Assembly (NCBI GenBank): GCA_039707655.1
Contig: CM077670.1
Span: forward strand, 143,200,001-143,264,000
Length of the DNA: 64,000 bases
DNA from: Elymus sibiricus
Taxonomy: Eukaryota > Streptophyta > Magnoliopsida > Poales > Poaceae
Direction of reading: 5' to 3'
Shown: piece after piece, positions 46,601 through 57,345 of the stretch
Numbering within the stretch: position 1 is the first letter of the stretch
Layout: every line of letters begins with the position of its first letter
Program-made: the position numbers and the translations under genes
Notes under the pieces: generated by a model
Seen by the model: only the letters and a program-made list of their open reading frames with translations
What the model was told of the DNA's origin: nothing
Databases searched by the model: none

Positions 46601-48563
46601 TCACTCTGGGGCCTCAGATGGGGAGGAACGCGGAGGCCTACATCGGCGACATTGTGGTCAAATCTCGCGAGGCTGGATCCCTCATCGCGGACCTCCAGGA
46701 AACATTTGCCAACCTGCGCAAAGTCAACCTCAAGCTCAACCCGGAGAAGTGCGTCTTCGGAGTCCCCTCCGGCAAGCTCCTCGGCTTCCTAGTCTCGCAC
46801 CGTGGCATCGAGGCTAACCCAGAGAAGATCAAGGCCATCGAGAAAATGCGCCCTCCCCGGACCCTCAAGGAAATGCAGTGCTTGGCAGGGTGTATGGCTT
46901 CCCTAGGGCGTTTCATCTCCAAGTTTGGCGAGCGAGCCCTGCCCTTCTTCAAGCTCCTGAAGAGGTCCGGATCCTTCAAGTGGACTCCTGAGGCAGACGC
47001 CGCCTTCAAAGCCCTCAAGAGGTACCTCACGAGCCCGCCCATCATGGTCGCGCCGCGCTCTCGCGAGCCCTTGCTCCTGTACTTGGAGGCCACCCCCCAG
47101 ACGGCTAGCGCGGCATTGGTGACTGTGTGGGAGGAGCGCGTCTGTGCCAAGGAAAAACCCTCGGCGCCCCTTCAGGCTCACGAGCCCGCTGAGCCTCGCG
47201 AGCCCCCGAGGCCTCGCGAGCCTCCTGAGCCTCGTGAGGCCGCCGTCCCCCGCAAACCTTCTGAGCCTTGTGAGGTTCCCGAGCCTTCCGAGCCTCGCAA
47301 GGCATCTGAGGAGCAAGTTATCGCAACAACTACACGCCTCGTCGAGCAACCCGTGTACTTCGTCAGCACCGTGCTAAGGGACGCGCGCGAGCGCTACCCC
47401 ATGCAGCAGAAGCTCCTCCTCGCGCTCCTCGTCGCCTCCAGGAAGCTGCGCCACTACTTTCAGGTTCATCCCATCAAGATCATTTCCTCCTACCCCTTGG
47501 AGCAAGTTCTGCGCAGCCCCAACGCCGCCGGCCGCATCGCCGAGTGGAACATCGAGCTGCAAGTCTTCCAGCTGGAGTTCTCCACCACCAGATTCATTAA
47601 AGGCAGAGGTCGAGCCGATGCGCACCATCCCGGCAGGCTCCGCCGTCAAGTTCATCAAGGGCCTCGTGAGCCGCTTTGGAGTTCCGCATCATCACCGACA
47701 ATGGCTCCCAGTTCACAAGCGGCCTCTTCAAGTCCTACTGCGCCAGCCTCGGCACGCAGATCTGCTACGCCTCGGTGGCGCACCCGTGAAACAATGGTCA
47801 GGCCAAGCGCGCTAACGCCGAGGTCCTCAAGGGCCTCAAGACAAGGAGCTTCAAGAAGAAACTTGAGGCTTGCGGCAAGGGCTGGCTTGACGAGCTGCAG
47901 TCCGTGCTGTGGTCCATCCGCACGACGGCAAGCAGGCCTACTGGTGAGACGCCCTTCTTCCTCGTCTACGGCGCTGAGGCGGTCCTCCCATTGGAGCTTA
48001 AGCATGGCTCCCCGCGAGTCCTTGCCTTCAACGAGGCGCGTCAGGATGGCTCGCGGGAGACCGATCTGCTGCTCCTCGAGGAGTCCCGCCGTCAGGCCGC
48101 GAAGTACCAGCAGGCCTTGCGTCGCTACCACAGCCGCAACACCCGCCCTCGCACTCTCGAGGTCGGCGACCTCGTCCTGCGCAGGATCCTCTGCAGAGAG
48201 GGACTTCACAAACTCTCACCTATGTGGGAAGGCCCTTTCAGGGTTACTCATGTCTCCAGGCCCGGCTCAGCCCGGCTGGAGACGGAGGACGGAGTTCCTA
48301 TGCCTAAAGCCGAGAACATCCAACACCTCCGCAAGTTCTACCCGTGGCCCTCACGCGTACGAACGAAACGGGGCTGTACATGCCCCGGAGCCTTTCATTG
48401 CGTTCGCCTGATGGGCCCGCGAGAGCTCCCGCCCACGCCCAAGTGGAAGCCCCACGCTCCGCGCTGGCGGAACAGTCAACTGAGGGCGCCCCACGGGCTG
48501 CACCAACCTCAAGCTGACCCGTGGCAGACACGGCATCACTCTTTTTCTCATTTTGGTGTGTAA
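43606..48563 (+). pseudogene. gag-pol: gag-pol of element 9 (gag, protease, RT, RNase H, partial integrase)
   Basis: A single frame from ATG 43606 (MADARRERAERR) runs through gag (WFPMALKDGPRSWLMNLPEA), a Cys/His cluster (CAFHNVHSHSTEDC, about 44947-44988), protease (LIDGGAGLNVLS, 45511) and RT (FLDAFSGYH near 46447; the catalytic box reads YIGDIVVKS at 46639 instead of Y.DD). Then come a Glu/Pro/Arg repeat linker (about 47160-47325) and the first RNase H (PVYFVSTVL, LRHYFQVHPI). A deletion near 47600-47625 joins this to the integrase core (DNGSQF, then WEGPFRV and HLRKFYPW near the end). Stops: TAG at 44110, 44170, 44623, 45955, about 46054 and 46474 (mostly CAG in relatives) and TAA at 45262; frameshifts occur in integrase. 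It would make capsid, protease, reverse transcriptase and integrase; the lost RT aspartate and the deletion make it inactive. Confidence 0.92.
47160..47325 (+). repeat. Glu-Pro-Arg repeat encoding region between RT and RNase H of element 9
   Basis: Repeated GAGCCTCGCGAG-type units encode EPREPPRPREPPEPREA and further EP/PR pairs. Element 1 has an unrelated Ser/Ala/Asp-rich linker in the same place. Confidence 0.8.
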
Positions 48564-48622
48564 TTGAGGGCGCCCCACGGGTTGCACCAACCTCAAGCTG
48601 ACCCGTGCCGGACACGACAGCC
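48481..48622 (+). repeat. 84-bp direct repeat after the pol end of element 9
   Basis: TGAGGGCGCCCCACGGG at 48481 recurs at 48565, each followed by CACCAACCTCAAGCTGACCC. A single matching half (CTCAAGCTGACCCGTG) is found in element 8 near 57521. Confidence 0.8.
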
Positions 48623-49539
48623 GCATCTTTATTTGGTTATGTAATGGGTTGCTCTCTTGCTTCAGTAAAGTTTCCATTTCCTTATATGGCGTTTCGTTTT
48701 CCCCTTGCCTCACGAGCCTCGCGCGCTCACGACTTCCCTCATGAGCCTCACGCGAGCGGGGGCTGGACATGGTGCCTGCGCTCGGGTCAGTCCCAGCAGC
48801 ACTGAAAAACCCAAGCAACCGGGCTCTGGCTCGCGGGCCTGCCCCGTGCACGCCACCCCACCAAGGTCCTTGGTGTCCTGTCTCGTCGCGTAATACCCAT
48901 GAGCGAATCGATGAACGCGCGCTGTCGTTAAGTGCTCTGCGTGCAGTTATCTCAGGAGCAAGTGCCTTGAAGGATCTCGCGAGGTAGCACCCTCAGGACC
49001 TCAGGAGGCCAGCAGGCACCGCCTCGGGGACTAACCCTCGGCGGCCGTCCCAGCAGGAGATCTCGCGAGCGGAACCCTCACAAGACGCAGCCTGCGAGAG
49101 ACGGCCCACCATACTACCTCGTACAGAGCTAAGTCTCCCCCCTCGCGAGCCACCCTCGCCGTCTCTCGGGCCTTCCCCTCCGATGGCCTCACGAGCGTCA
49201 GTGTTCCTCTTGGCGCAAGCCGCTTGTGCGTTAAAGGGGGGCTCCCTGAACATCGCGCCTCAGGAACCCTCACTAGCTCCCGGTGCCCCTCGCCTCATGG
49301 CCTTGTTCAGGCATCGCGACCTGACATACCAGCGACGGCTATGGCCGCTCGGGGGCTGGGCCCTGACAACGTAGAGCATCATGGCAAGCAAAAAGAGAGG
49401 AACATGCCTTAAGAGAGAACCTCGCGAGGACTCGAGTGTTCGTTACAGCAAAACATAAAGTATTTAACACCAAGGCATTGTCTTCACGCCCCCACGGGCC
49501 ACATCGATCTAGCGCGGGGTGACGAAGGGAAAAGGCACC
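48623..49539 (+). other. Spacer between pol and aORF of element 9
   Basis: No gene. Around 48750-48830 it holds a segment (GAGCGGGGGCTGG, GCTCGGGTCAGTCCCAGCAG, CACTGAAAAACCCAAGC) that is strongly conserved in element 8 at 57672-57745. Many CTCGCGAG or CTCACGAG palindromes occur to 49430. Confidence 0.6.
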
Positions 49540-52500
49540 CTAGGAGCTCGCGCCGTCGTCGTCTTCGCCGGCGCCGTCGCCGCCGCCGGAGCTCTCGCCG
49601 CTGCCACAGGAGTACTTCCCATGTAACGTGCCCACATGGCCTTGCACCGCCCTTGCGAGCCCATCGCGAAGCTCCTCGGGGACTGGAGATATCACCTTTT
49701 CAAAGTCGAAGTTGGGATTGGTGTGAAGGAGGTGGCTGAAGACGTGAGTCGCTGCCAGGGAGAAGAGGCTGCGGCACTCCTCCTCCAAGATACCGTCCAC
49801 CTCCTTGGCTCCGTCCTCAAGCCGTTCCACGAGCTGGGTAGAGAAGCCGATGTAGTCGGCGTCATGGGACTCGCGGAGGGCCCCAAGCCTTCCCTGGCAG
49901 ATGGAATTCAAGGTGTCATGAGCACGGATCTCGAGGGGGTGAAGCGCCTTGACGTGTTTGCGCTGCTCCCGTTCCTGATCGGCGGCGCCGGAGCCGGCCT
50001 GCGGCGCGGCTCCCCGGCGGGTCTCCGCCTCGGCGATTGCCACCTTGAGATCAGCGACCTCCTGCCGGAGCCGCTCGCATTCTGACTCGAAGGCGTCCCT
50101 CTGCTGCGATAGCGCCTTATCGTGCTCCTCGGCAAGCACCAGGCGCGCTGCCGCTACCTTCGCGTCAGCGTCCTCTTGGACCTTCTTCTCCTTGGCCTCT
50201 AGTTGGGCGTTGGCCTCGGTAACACGCTTCATGTGAGCCTCCTGGGCATCGGCTAGCTGGCGGCCCAGCATCTCCAGACACTCCTTCTCCATGGCTTGCT
50301 CGGTCGCCGTCTTCTCGAGGCCCTCCGTGTGAGTCTCGAGGTCCGCCTCGCGGGCCGCGGCCTCCTTCTCGCGAGTGCCAAGGGTGCCTGCCCGCGCGAG
50401 GAGCGACCGCGCCTGCTCGGTGTGTTGGTCTTGGAATTCTTTCAGGAGGGTCAACGCTTCTTCGTGGCGCGCGGTGGCCACTTCGGCCTCCTGGAGGGCT
50501 CTCGCGCGAGCCCCCTCCGCTTCGGCGGTGTCCCTGAGCCGGCACCACCCGTCGGCAAGCTTCAAGCGCTCCTTGGCGAGGTGCATCTCCGCATCCTGGA
50601 AGTCCGTGACGAGCCGAGCAAGCGTGCCCTTGGCGTCACGCAAGGCTTCAGGCGTAAGCAAAGCGCGGTCACTCGCGAGGACCAGGGTCCAGTCCGGGTC
50701 GGGCCCTCTGGTGCCCTCCGCCGCGGCGGCGAGGGAGCCCTCGACACCTCTTACCTGGGGCAGCGGGCTTGCCAGGCCGCCCCCCTCATTTGGCCACGGC
50801 GGTGCGCTATGGGGGCTCTCAGTGCCGGCCATGGCACGCCCCACAGCTCCTTCCCCTGCGCCCAAGGAGGCCCTCGGCGGGGGGGGGGTAGGCGCTTCGG
50901 CCTCCCCCGTCGCCGCTTCCTTGCTCGCGGCGGGGTCAGGGGGAGGACGTCCCCGCCTCCTGAGGCTCCTCCACTTCAGCCTCACGGGATGCACCCGCAT
51001 GCAACCCTGGAGGAGCGACTGTCTCCTCCTCGATCTCCGTACGCCCTGCTTCGGCGTCGGGACGGCGGGTAGCCTCTCCACGCCCCCCGGCACCGGCGGC
51101 GGGCATCGACACCCCCTGCGGGCTGGGGGTAACCCTCGCCTTCATCGTTGTCTTCTTCTTCTTCTTCTTCTGATCCGCGGCAGATCTCCTGCGCGAATGG
51201 TGGCGTAGCTCTGAGCCCGGATAAAGGAGCAAGTATTAAGGGCACTGGGAGAAGGAAGAAGGCTTACTCGTCACTGACGTACGACTTCCTCTTCTTCTCC
51301 CCCATGGACGGCAGGCCGACGCTACCCTCGCCGAGCTTTGCCTCGGCGCCGCCGCTCGGGACCCAGGGGCGTGCCACGGTAGACCCGGACGTGTCGTCGC
51401 CCGCCTCCGGGCCCTGGGCGGCTTCAGCCTCATGACGGGCCTCAAGTGCTGGGGGCTCGCCCGCCCCCGAGTCGGGAGCCCCCGCCGCCGCGGGCGGGAC
51501 ACTCTCGGCGTCGTCGTCCTCGAGCTCACAGATGAGTTGACGGTGGGCGCGCGGTGGCGCCCGGCTGGTGTCCTCCTCCGTAGCCTCCTCCGAATCTCCG
51601 CTGCCGTTGCTGCCTCCCGAATCCACCTCCACCACGAGGGGTTGTTGCGGGGCCCGACTTGGCCCTCCGGCACGAGTCCCCACTGATCGAAGAGGGGCAT
51701 CTCCTTCACCAGCTCTGCCTTCTCCGGGTAGCAGAAAAGCGGGAGCACCCCCTCCGGCGTTTCCGCGGCAGGAGTGCTGAGCAGAATCTCCAGGGCCCCG
51801 TCCAGCACGTCTGGCCCCAGGCTGCCCGGCTTCAGCCTCATGGCGTCGCCCGTGCCGGAGTACTCCCACATGGGGCGCGAGTGCTGCTGAAGTGGCGCGA
51901 TGCACCGCCGCAGGAATTCCCTGACAACCGCCGTCCCCGACAGTGTTGCGGCCCGGTGCGCCGCCATCCGCTCCAAGAAGGGCTCCATCCTCGGGTCGGC
52001 GAGCTTCTCGTGCCCCCACACGGAGATCTTCTCGGCCGGGTCCGTAGGGATCATCCGGAGCCGGTTGGTCTGGCGCGCGTCCATATAGACCCAACGCTGC
52101 CGGTAGCCTTCCACCTTCTTCGCGACCCTCAAGTTGATAATGCCGTCTTCCATTCCCTTGACGGCAAGGAATGACGCGCATCCGGAGCGCTGGTCCGCCG
52201 CAGTTAGCCGCAGGCAGAAGAAGTGGCGGAAGAGCGCCACAGAGGGCCTCACGCCCACGAAAGCCTCGCAGTAAAAGGCGAACGTGGCCAGGAGGAAAAT
52301 GGAGTTGGGTTGAAGATGAAGAGCGTGAACCTGATAGTGGGTAAGTATGGCATTTAAGAAGTCTGAAAATGGCGGCACCAACCCTGCATATACGCTGTGG
52401 AGGAAGAAGGGGTAGGCCGTCGCCCCTAGGTCGCGTCGCGCGCGTGACCCCGGCCAGATTTGGGTCGCCTGGTTCTCGTTCTGGCCGTCGGCCATGAACG

Positions 52501-52618
52501 GAAGCACCCTGCCCAAACTTTCTTCGTCATCGATGGTGGAGCGCTGCAGCGCCGCCCCAAGGGCGGGCGCTCTTGGGGATGGGGCCACCTCCTTCCCCCT
52601 CTTGCCAGCGGGAGCCAT
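49540..52618 (-). pseudogene. Antisense aORF of element 9, near full length
   Basis: Starts at ATG 52618 (MAPAGKRGKEVAPSPRAP), 306 bp inside the 3' LTR. N-terminal domain: AGLVPPFSDFLNAILTHY, FAFYCEAFVGVRPSVALF, RWVYMDAR, FLRRCIAPLQQ and FDQWGLVPEGQVGP. After a one-base frameshift near 51660 comes an acidic tail ending GEKKRKSYVSDE. The intron 51267-51189 (79 bp) is in phase 2, at the same place as in elements 1 and 4. Exon 2 opens with an (AAG)n-encoded Glu run. After further frameshifts a long Ala/Glu/Arg coiled coil follows (about 50700-50000), then a C-terminal block (THVFSHLLHTNPNFDF near 49700) and an acidic Gly/Ser tail to the stop at 49540. Function unknown; the architecture suggests a nuclear DNA- or protein-binding factor, which is inference. 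Confidence 0.85.
51144..51170. repeat. CTT trinucleotide run in the element 9 aORF
   Basis: (CTT)n on the plus strand encodes a Glu (or, shifted, Lys) run just after the intron. Element 4 has a shorter CTT run in the same place (about 22297-22310). Confidence 0.8.
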
Positions 52619-52923
52619 CTGCGCGGCGGAGGCGTGGATCAGGAGCAAGAACAGGCGAAGTTCGAAGGGGGGAGTCACGAGGAACCGCGCACGAGAAGGA
52701 AAGGCGTAGAGAGGTGGAACGTGTGAAGGAAGGCAATGATGGCCTTGCGCCGCCCGCGCCAAGATTTCTGTCAGCGCGGCAGTTACCGAGGCATCGTTGG
52801 GAAGTGGGGGCGTCCCCCGTCACATCGTGCGCCACGCATCGTGCCTGGCCACAGGCGGTTAGGGCCCGTGCCGTTTCGCCCCTCGGTAGGCGGGAACGTG
52901 CGCGCCGCGGGCCCAGGGGCTAC

Positions 52924-53855
52924 TGTCGGGCCCATGGAACCCGGGGTATCCAGGCCCGTCTGCCTTTGGCCCAGGGCGCAACGCCTGGCGTGGGCCCACC
53001 GGGCCATCACCACCGAACTCTCACCAAGACCCCTCATGAGGCCCTGGCCTCTTGAGGCCCCCTCCTCAGGAAGTGGTGGGTAATCCTCAGCACCAACATC
53101 AACGGCCTCGCGAGGTCACCTCACGAGGCAGCTTCCCAAGTGGCCTCGCGAGGTGGCTTTCCGAGGTGGCCTCCCGAGGCCCCCTCCCGCAGGCGCTCGA
53201 GACGAAGGTTGTTCGGCTTGCCGCGCGGCCTGGAGCCCGTCACGTGGGTGACGCGCGCGGCGACAGAAGCCGCGGATGAAGATGGTTTCCTCTTTCGTGT
53301 TAAGGGAGCAGGGCCAGCTATCTACTCTCCAAAGCAACCCCAAAGGTTGCCCGATCGGCGAAGGAAGACCAAGACGACGGGCGCGCAGGGTGGAGGTCAT
53401 CGCCGAGCCCACCGGCGCTTCATGGATCATGCTTTGGCAGGCGAAGACCACCTCTAGTCAGGATAGCCTGAGCGCCTGTCCCCTTTCAAAATCGCCAAGT
53501 GTGGCAACCCTTCCCGCCTAAGTTTCTAGGGGGAAGAGGACCATGGCCAATAAAAATGGCAGAGCAGCCATTGTAGAAGGGGATACCCAGAGAACTCGGA
53601 TCAGCTCTTGTTCTCACCATCCTCAATCTTGTACTCTCTCTATCTCGCACCAGAGCAATACCAACCAAGCAGGAGTAGGGTCTTACACCGCAAGGTGGCC
53701 CGAACCTGGGTAAAACGCTGAGTCCTCACCCCGTCCCTCGCTACCGCGCTCTCGCCGTAACCTCGCCGTAGCTCAGCCGTGGTAGGAGACGAAGCGGTAG
53801 AACGAGCTCACCCCAGTGTTCGAACGTTTGGGTCAGCGGAGCCCGACTTCCGACA
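52924..53855 (+). repeat. 3' LTR of element 9
   Basis: 932 bp, TGTCGGGCCCATGG..CTTCCGACA. It contains a block (about 53355-53485) missing from the 5' LTR, and that block resembles sequence in element 4 and 8 LTRs (GGAGGTCATCGCC.AGCCCACC, TAGTCAGGATA). It is therefore probably ancestral and was deleted from the 5' copy. Confidence 0.92.
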
Positions 53856-53860
53856 CCGGC

Positions 53861-54577
53861 CCATCAGAGTGGCCCTGCCGCGGCCGCTCCGGAGGAAGCC
53901 GCCTCGCGAGGGACGAGCCTCACGAGGGGCGAGCCTCATGAGGCTCCTCCCCGCCAGGCCAGGCCATGCCGAGGCCGCCAAGCGCTAGGTTCCCTCGCGA
54001 GGCTCCCCTCGCGAGGCCTTCTCACGAAGAAGGTCGTGCGGCGCCAGCCGCGGGGCTCCGTGCCCAGCACATGGGTGACGTCCCATTGTTAGGATAAAGA
54101 CAGCGGGGCGCAACCAAGCCCAGCTTCCATTCTGGTGATAAGGGAGCAGCAGCATCTGCCTCCCCCAAAGGACGTCCCAAAGGCTTTCCTCTTTGGTGAT
54201 AGAAGATCAGGATGGATCAGCTCGCCAGGACGGAGGTCATCGCCAAGCCCACCAGCGCATCACAAGGAGCTACTTTGGCAGGTGGAGACCGCCTTTAGTC
54301 AGGATAAGCCTGCGCCCCTGTCGCCCTTTGAATTGCCACCTTGTGGCTACCCTTTCCCGCTCATATTTTCGGGGAAGAGGACCAAGGCACTACAAAAGGG
54401 GCAGGGCCGCTTCCATGTAAGGGGATCAATTCATTCTCCCCCACACCTCGTGTACTTGGAGCCACAAGCTCTCCATCACAGAGCAATCCAACACAAGCAG
54501 GAGTAGGGTGTTACACCACACGGTGGCCCGAACCTGCGTAGCTCGCGCGTCCCCTTCGTGTCTGGTGAGAGCCAGCG
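53861..54577 (+). repeat. Right part of the 5' LTR of element 8, 3' end deleted into gag
   Basis: Continues the LTR begun at 42646-42718 after the element 9 TSD. It ends at about 54577 (GAGAGCCAGCGAG), where sequence jumps to gag (TTGGGGAGCGGGTGGCC). By comparison with element 4, the LTR 3' end, primer-binding site and first part of gag (about 290 bp) are missing. The junction is approximate. Confidence 0.8.
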
Positions 54578-56864
54578 AGTTGGGGAGCGGGTGGCCTCCT
54601 CTGCCCACCCGTCGGTGAACGAGCAGGCGCACGACCCCTACGCTGCCTCCTCCTCGCTCGCGCGTCGCGATCCACCCGCTCCGCCCGCCACGCTGCTCAT
54701 GGCGCAGGAGATGCTGCGCTACCGCCCCACCGAGGACGCCTACGACGCTAGGCTGGGGCGCATCACCGAGCTCGTCGATGCCGCGCGCGATGGCCAGGCG
54801 CCCTCCCGCTGCCCGCCTGCTCTAACGTCCTGCGCCAACCAGGCTGGGCGCGGCGCTCCTCCTCCTCCTCCTCCTCCGGACCGCGACGTGGCTAAGCGCC
54901 GCCCCGCCGCGCGCGCCCCAGAGCCGTCTCGCGGCTCGCTCACGCCAGGCGGTGACGGCGACAGCTGCCAGATCGTCAACCGCGCGCCCCAGGATGCACG
55001 CGTGGGCCTTGAGAGGGCGCGCGACCGCCAGGACCGCGTCCTCCACGACGTTGCCATGGCTGGGTGCCAGAACCGCGCAGCCCTCAACGGTGGAGCCGTC
55101 ACCAACGGGGGCTACCTGGCCCTCGCCCCCGAGCTGCGTCGCATGGTGTGGCCCAACAAGTTCAAGCCAGAGCTCCCTCAGCGCTACGACGGCAGCGCCA
55201 ACCCCATGGAGTTCCTCCTGCTCAACCCCATCAGCATCCAGGCCGCGAGGGGGGATGATCGGGTCATGGCGAACTGGTTCCCCATGGCCCTCAAGGACAC
55301 TACGCGCTCGTGGCTCATGAACCTCCCCGAGTGGTCCATCTCTTCGTGGGAGGACCTGTGCAAGCAGTTTGTTGCCAACTTCAAGGGAATGAGCGACCGC
55401 GCCCTCATGATCAACGATCTGCGGAACGTACGTCAGTGCCCTGGCGAGCCCCTTCATAAGTTCATCCAGCGCTTCAGCCAGGTGTGCCACAAGATCCCGT
55501 AGGCCTCCGACGCCGCGATCGTCTCCGCCTGCACCAGTGGCGTCATGGACGTGAAGATGCGCGAGAAGCTCTCAGTCAGAGACAAGCTAGACTGCGTGGC
55601 AGAGCTGTTCGTCCTCGCCGACCGTTGTGCCAAGGCCGAAGAGGGACGCGTCTTCCTCCACAATGACGCTGACACTGAGCCTGACGCGGCGAAGCCCAAG
55701 GCCAAGGACACCAAGCGCAAGGGCCCAGCCATGCTCGCGGTGGAGCCGGACTGCAAGCGCAGCCGTGACCGCGGCGAGGACAAGAAGGACGCCCGCCCTT
55801 TCTGCGCCTACCACAACATGAACTCCCACAACACAGAAGACTGCCAAGAGCTCAAGCTGCTTCGTGAGGGCCGCACTGAGCGCCGCAAGGAGCGCGGCAA
55901 GGGCCGCGGTGGCAGCAGCGGAGGTGGCCGCTGGGGCAACAACCACAACAACTGCGCTGGCAATAGCAACCGTCAGGGCTGGCAGAACAAGCCGCGGCTG
56001 GCTGACCCTCCGGCCAACGCCGCCCCAAGACGCGCCAACGACTCCCCTCCCGCTGAGAACGCTGGGGGCTACCAGGAGCCCCGCAGGGTGGCCTGCTTCC
56101 TCGGCGGGGCCCAGGCCCCTCCATCCAACCGCCACTTCAAGCAGTTCTCTCGGGAGGTGAACGCGGCCCTCCCGCCGCTCGATTCCACCGGCCGCCTCAA
56201 GTGGTCCGAGTTCCCCATCGCCTACGACGCCGGCGACCACCCCAAGTCCACGACGGGCGTGGGCACCGTCCCCCTGCTGTGCACCCCGACCATCAGCAAC
56301 GTCGCCGCCACCAAGACCCTTATCGACGGAGGCACCGGCCTCAACGTGATCTCCATCGAGACCTTCGAGACACTTCAAGTGCCCTACGAGCGCCTGATGC
56401 CTATCAGGCCCTTCTCGGGCGTCATCGATGGCTCCACTGTTCCCCTGGGGCAGGTGCTCCTTCCCGTCACCTTCGCCACCCGCAAAAACTACCGTACGGA
56501 GTTCATCGTCTTCGATGTGGCTCACATCGGCCTGCCTTACAACGCCATCTTGGGCTACCCGGCGCTCACCAAGTTCATGGCCGCAACCCACCATGCTTAC
56601 GGCCTCGTCAAAATGCCTGGCAGCCGCGGTACCCTCACCGTCCGCTGCGATGAGAAGGATGTGCTGCAAACTCTCGAGCACGCCTACAAAGCTGCCTCCG
56701 TTGCATACCCGGCCAACGAGGACGTGCCTAGGCCTGCCGAGGAGACGGCCATGAAGAAGAAGCCCCTGCTCCCTCAGGAGCGGGTCTCGTCACCTCCCTC
56801 CGGGCGTGCCCTGATGCGTTTCCTTCGACAGCATCAGGCGCGCCCAGCCTGCCGAGGGAGGTGA
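54578..56864 (+). pseudogene. gag: gag-protease of element 8, 5' truncated
   Basis: Open from the LTR junction to 56864 with one in-frame stop (TAG 55500). Capsid: WFPMALKDTTRSWLMNLPEW, DLCKQFVANFKGMSDRA. Cys/His cluster: CAYHNMNSHNTEDC (about 55806-55847). Protease: LIDGGTGLNVIS (about 56321). C-terminal: LEHAYKAASVAYPANED. It is the best preserved gag in the window and serves as the reference for CAG codons that became TAG in elements 4 and 9. The original start is lost with the LTR-gag deletion, so it could be made only from a new start or a fusion. Confidence 0.88.
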
Positions 56865-57345
56865 TCAAGCACCACTGAGCCGCGTGCCGGAGCGCGCGAC
56901 CCGTCAAGCATGAGGAATTTCGTCAAGCGCCCAAGAAGTAGGAAGTCGTCACCCAAGAGGTCAACAAGCCCCAGGATGCTGGAATCGCCCGTGAAGCCCC
57001 CCACCCCAGGAGGATCGCCAGCCTCACCCCCGTTGCCAGGCCTTGCGATAGCGTGCGCATGTGCGTCGACTTCATCGCCCTCAACTAGGCCTACCCCATA
57101 GGTCCCTTCCCTCCTACGCGCATCGCCGCAAGCTCGCCCTGGCTCACGCGCATGCCGTTTGGCCTGGAGGGTGCCGCAGCCACCTTGGCGAGGCTGATGC
57201 CCATGAGCCTGGAGCCCCACATCGCAAGGACTATGGAGGTGGTTAACACTCGCCCACCGGCCCACCGCGGCCCCACTCATGACGGAGGCGGGTGTTCTGG
57301 TACCAAACACATGGAACGCCCGCCATCACCGTAAGTTCTATCCGT
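56865..57345 (+). pseudogene. pol: Pol remnant of element 8, multiple deletions
   Basis: Short pieces only: LPREVIKHH-like start (about 56848-56880), RMCVDFIALN (about 57054), MPFGLEGAAATLARLM (about 57151) from RT, and VLVPNTWNARHHRKFYP (about 57292-57342) from the end of integrase. The palm, RNase H and most of integrase are deleted. Confidence 0.75.

Larger units (their letters stand above)
42719..53855 (+). mobile_element. Element 9: Tat-type Gypsy element with antisense aORF, inserted in the 5' LTR of element 8
   Basis: Termini TGTCGGGCCCATGG (42719) and ACTTCCGACA (53855) with perfect TSDs ccggc (42714-42718 and 53856-53860). It carries the fullest set of parts: LTR, primer-binding site (43543), gag-protease-RT-RNase H-integrase in one frame with decay, a non-coding spacer, a long aORF on the minus strand, a polypurine tract (CGGGCCCAGGGGCTAC, about 52908-52923) and LTR. 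An internal deletion removed the second RNase H and the integrase zinc-binding part. Confidence 0.93.
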
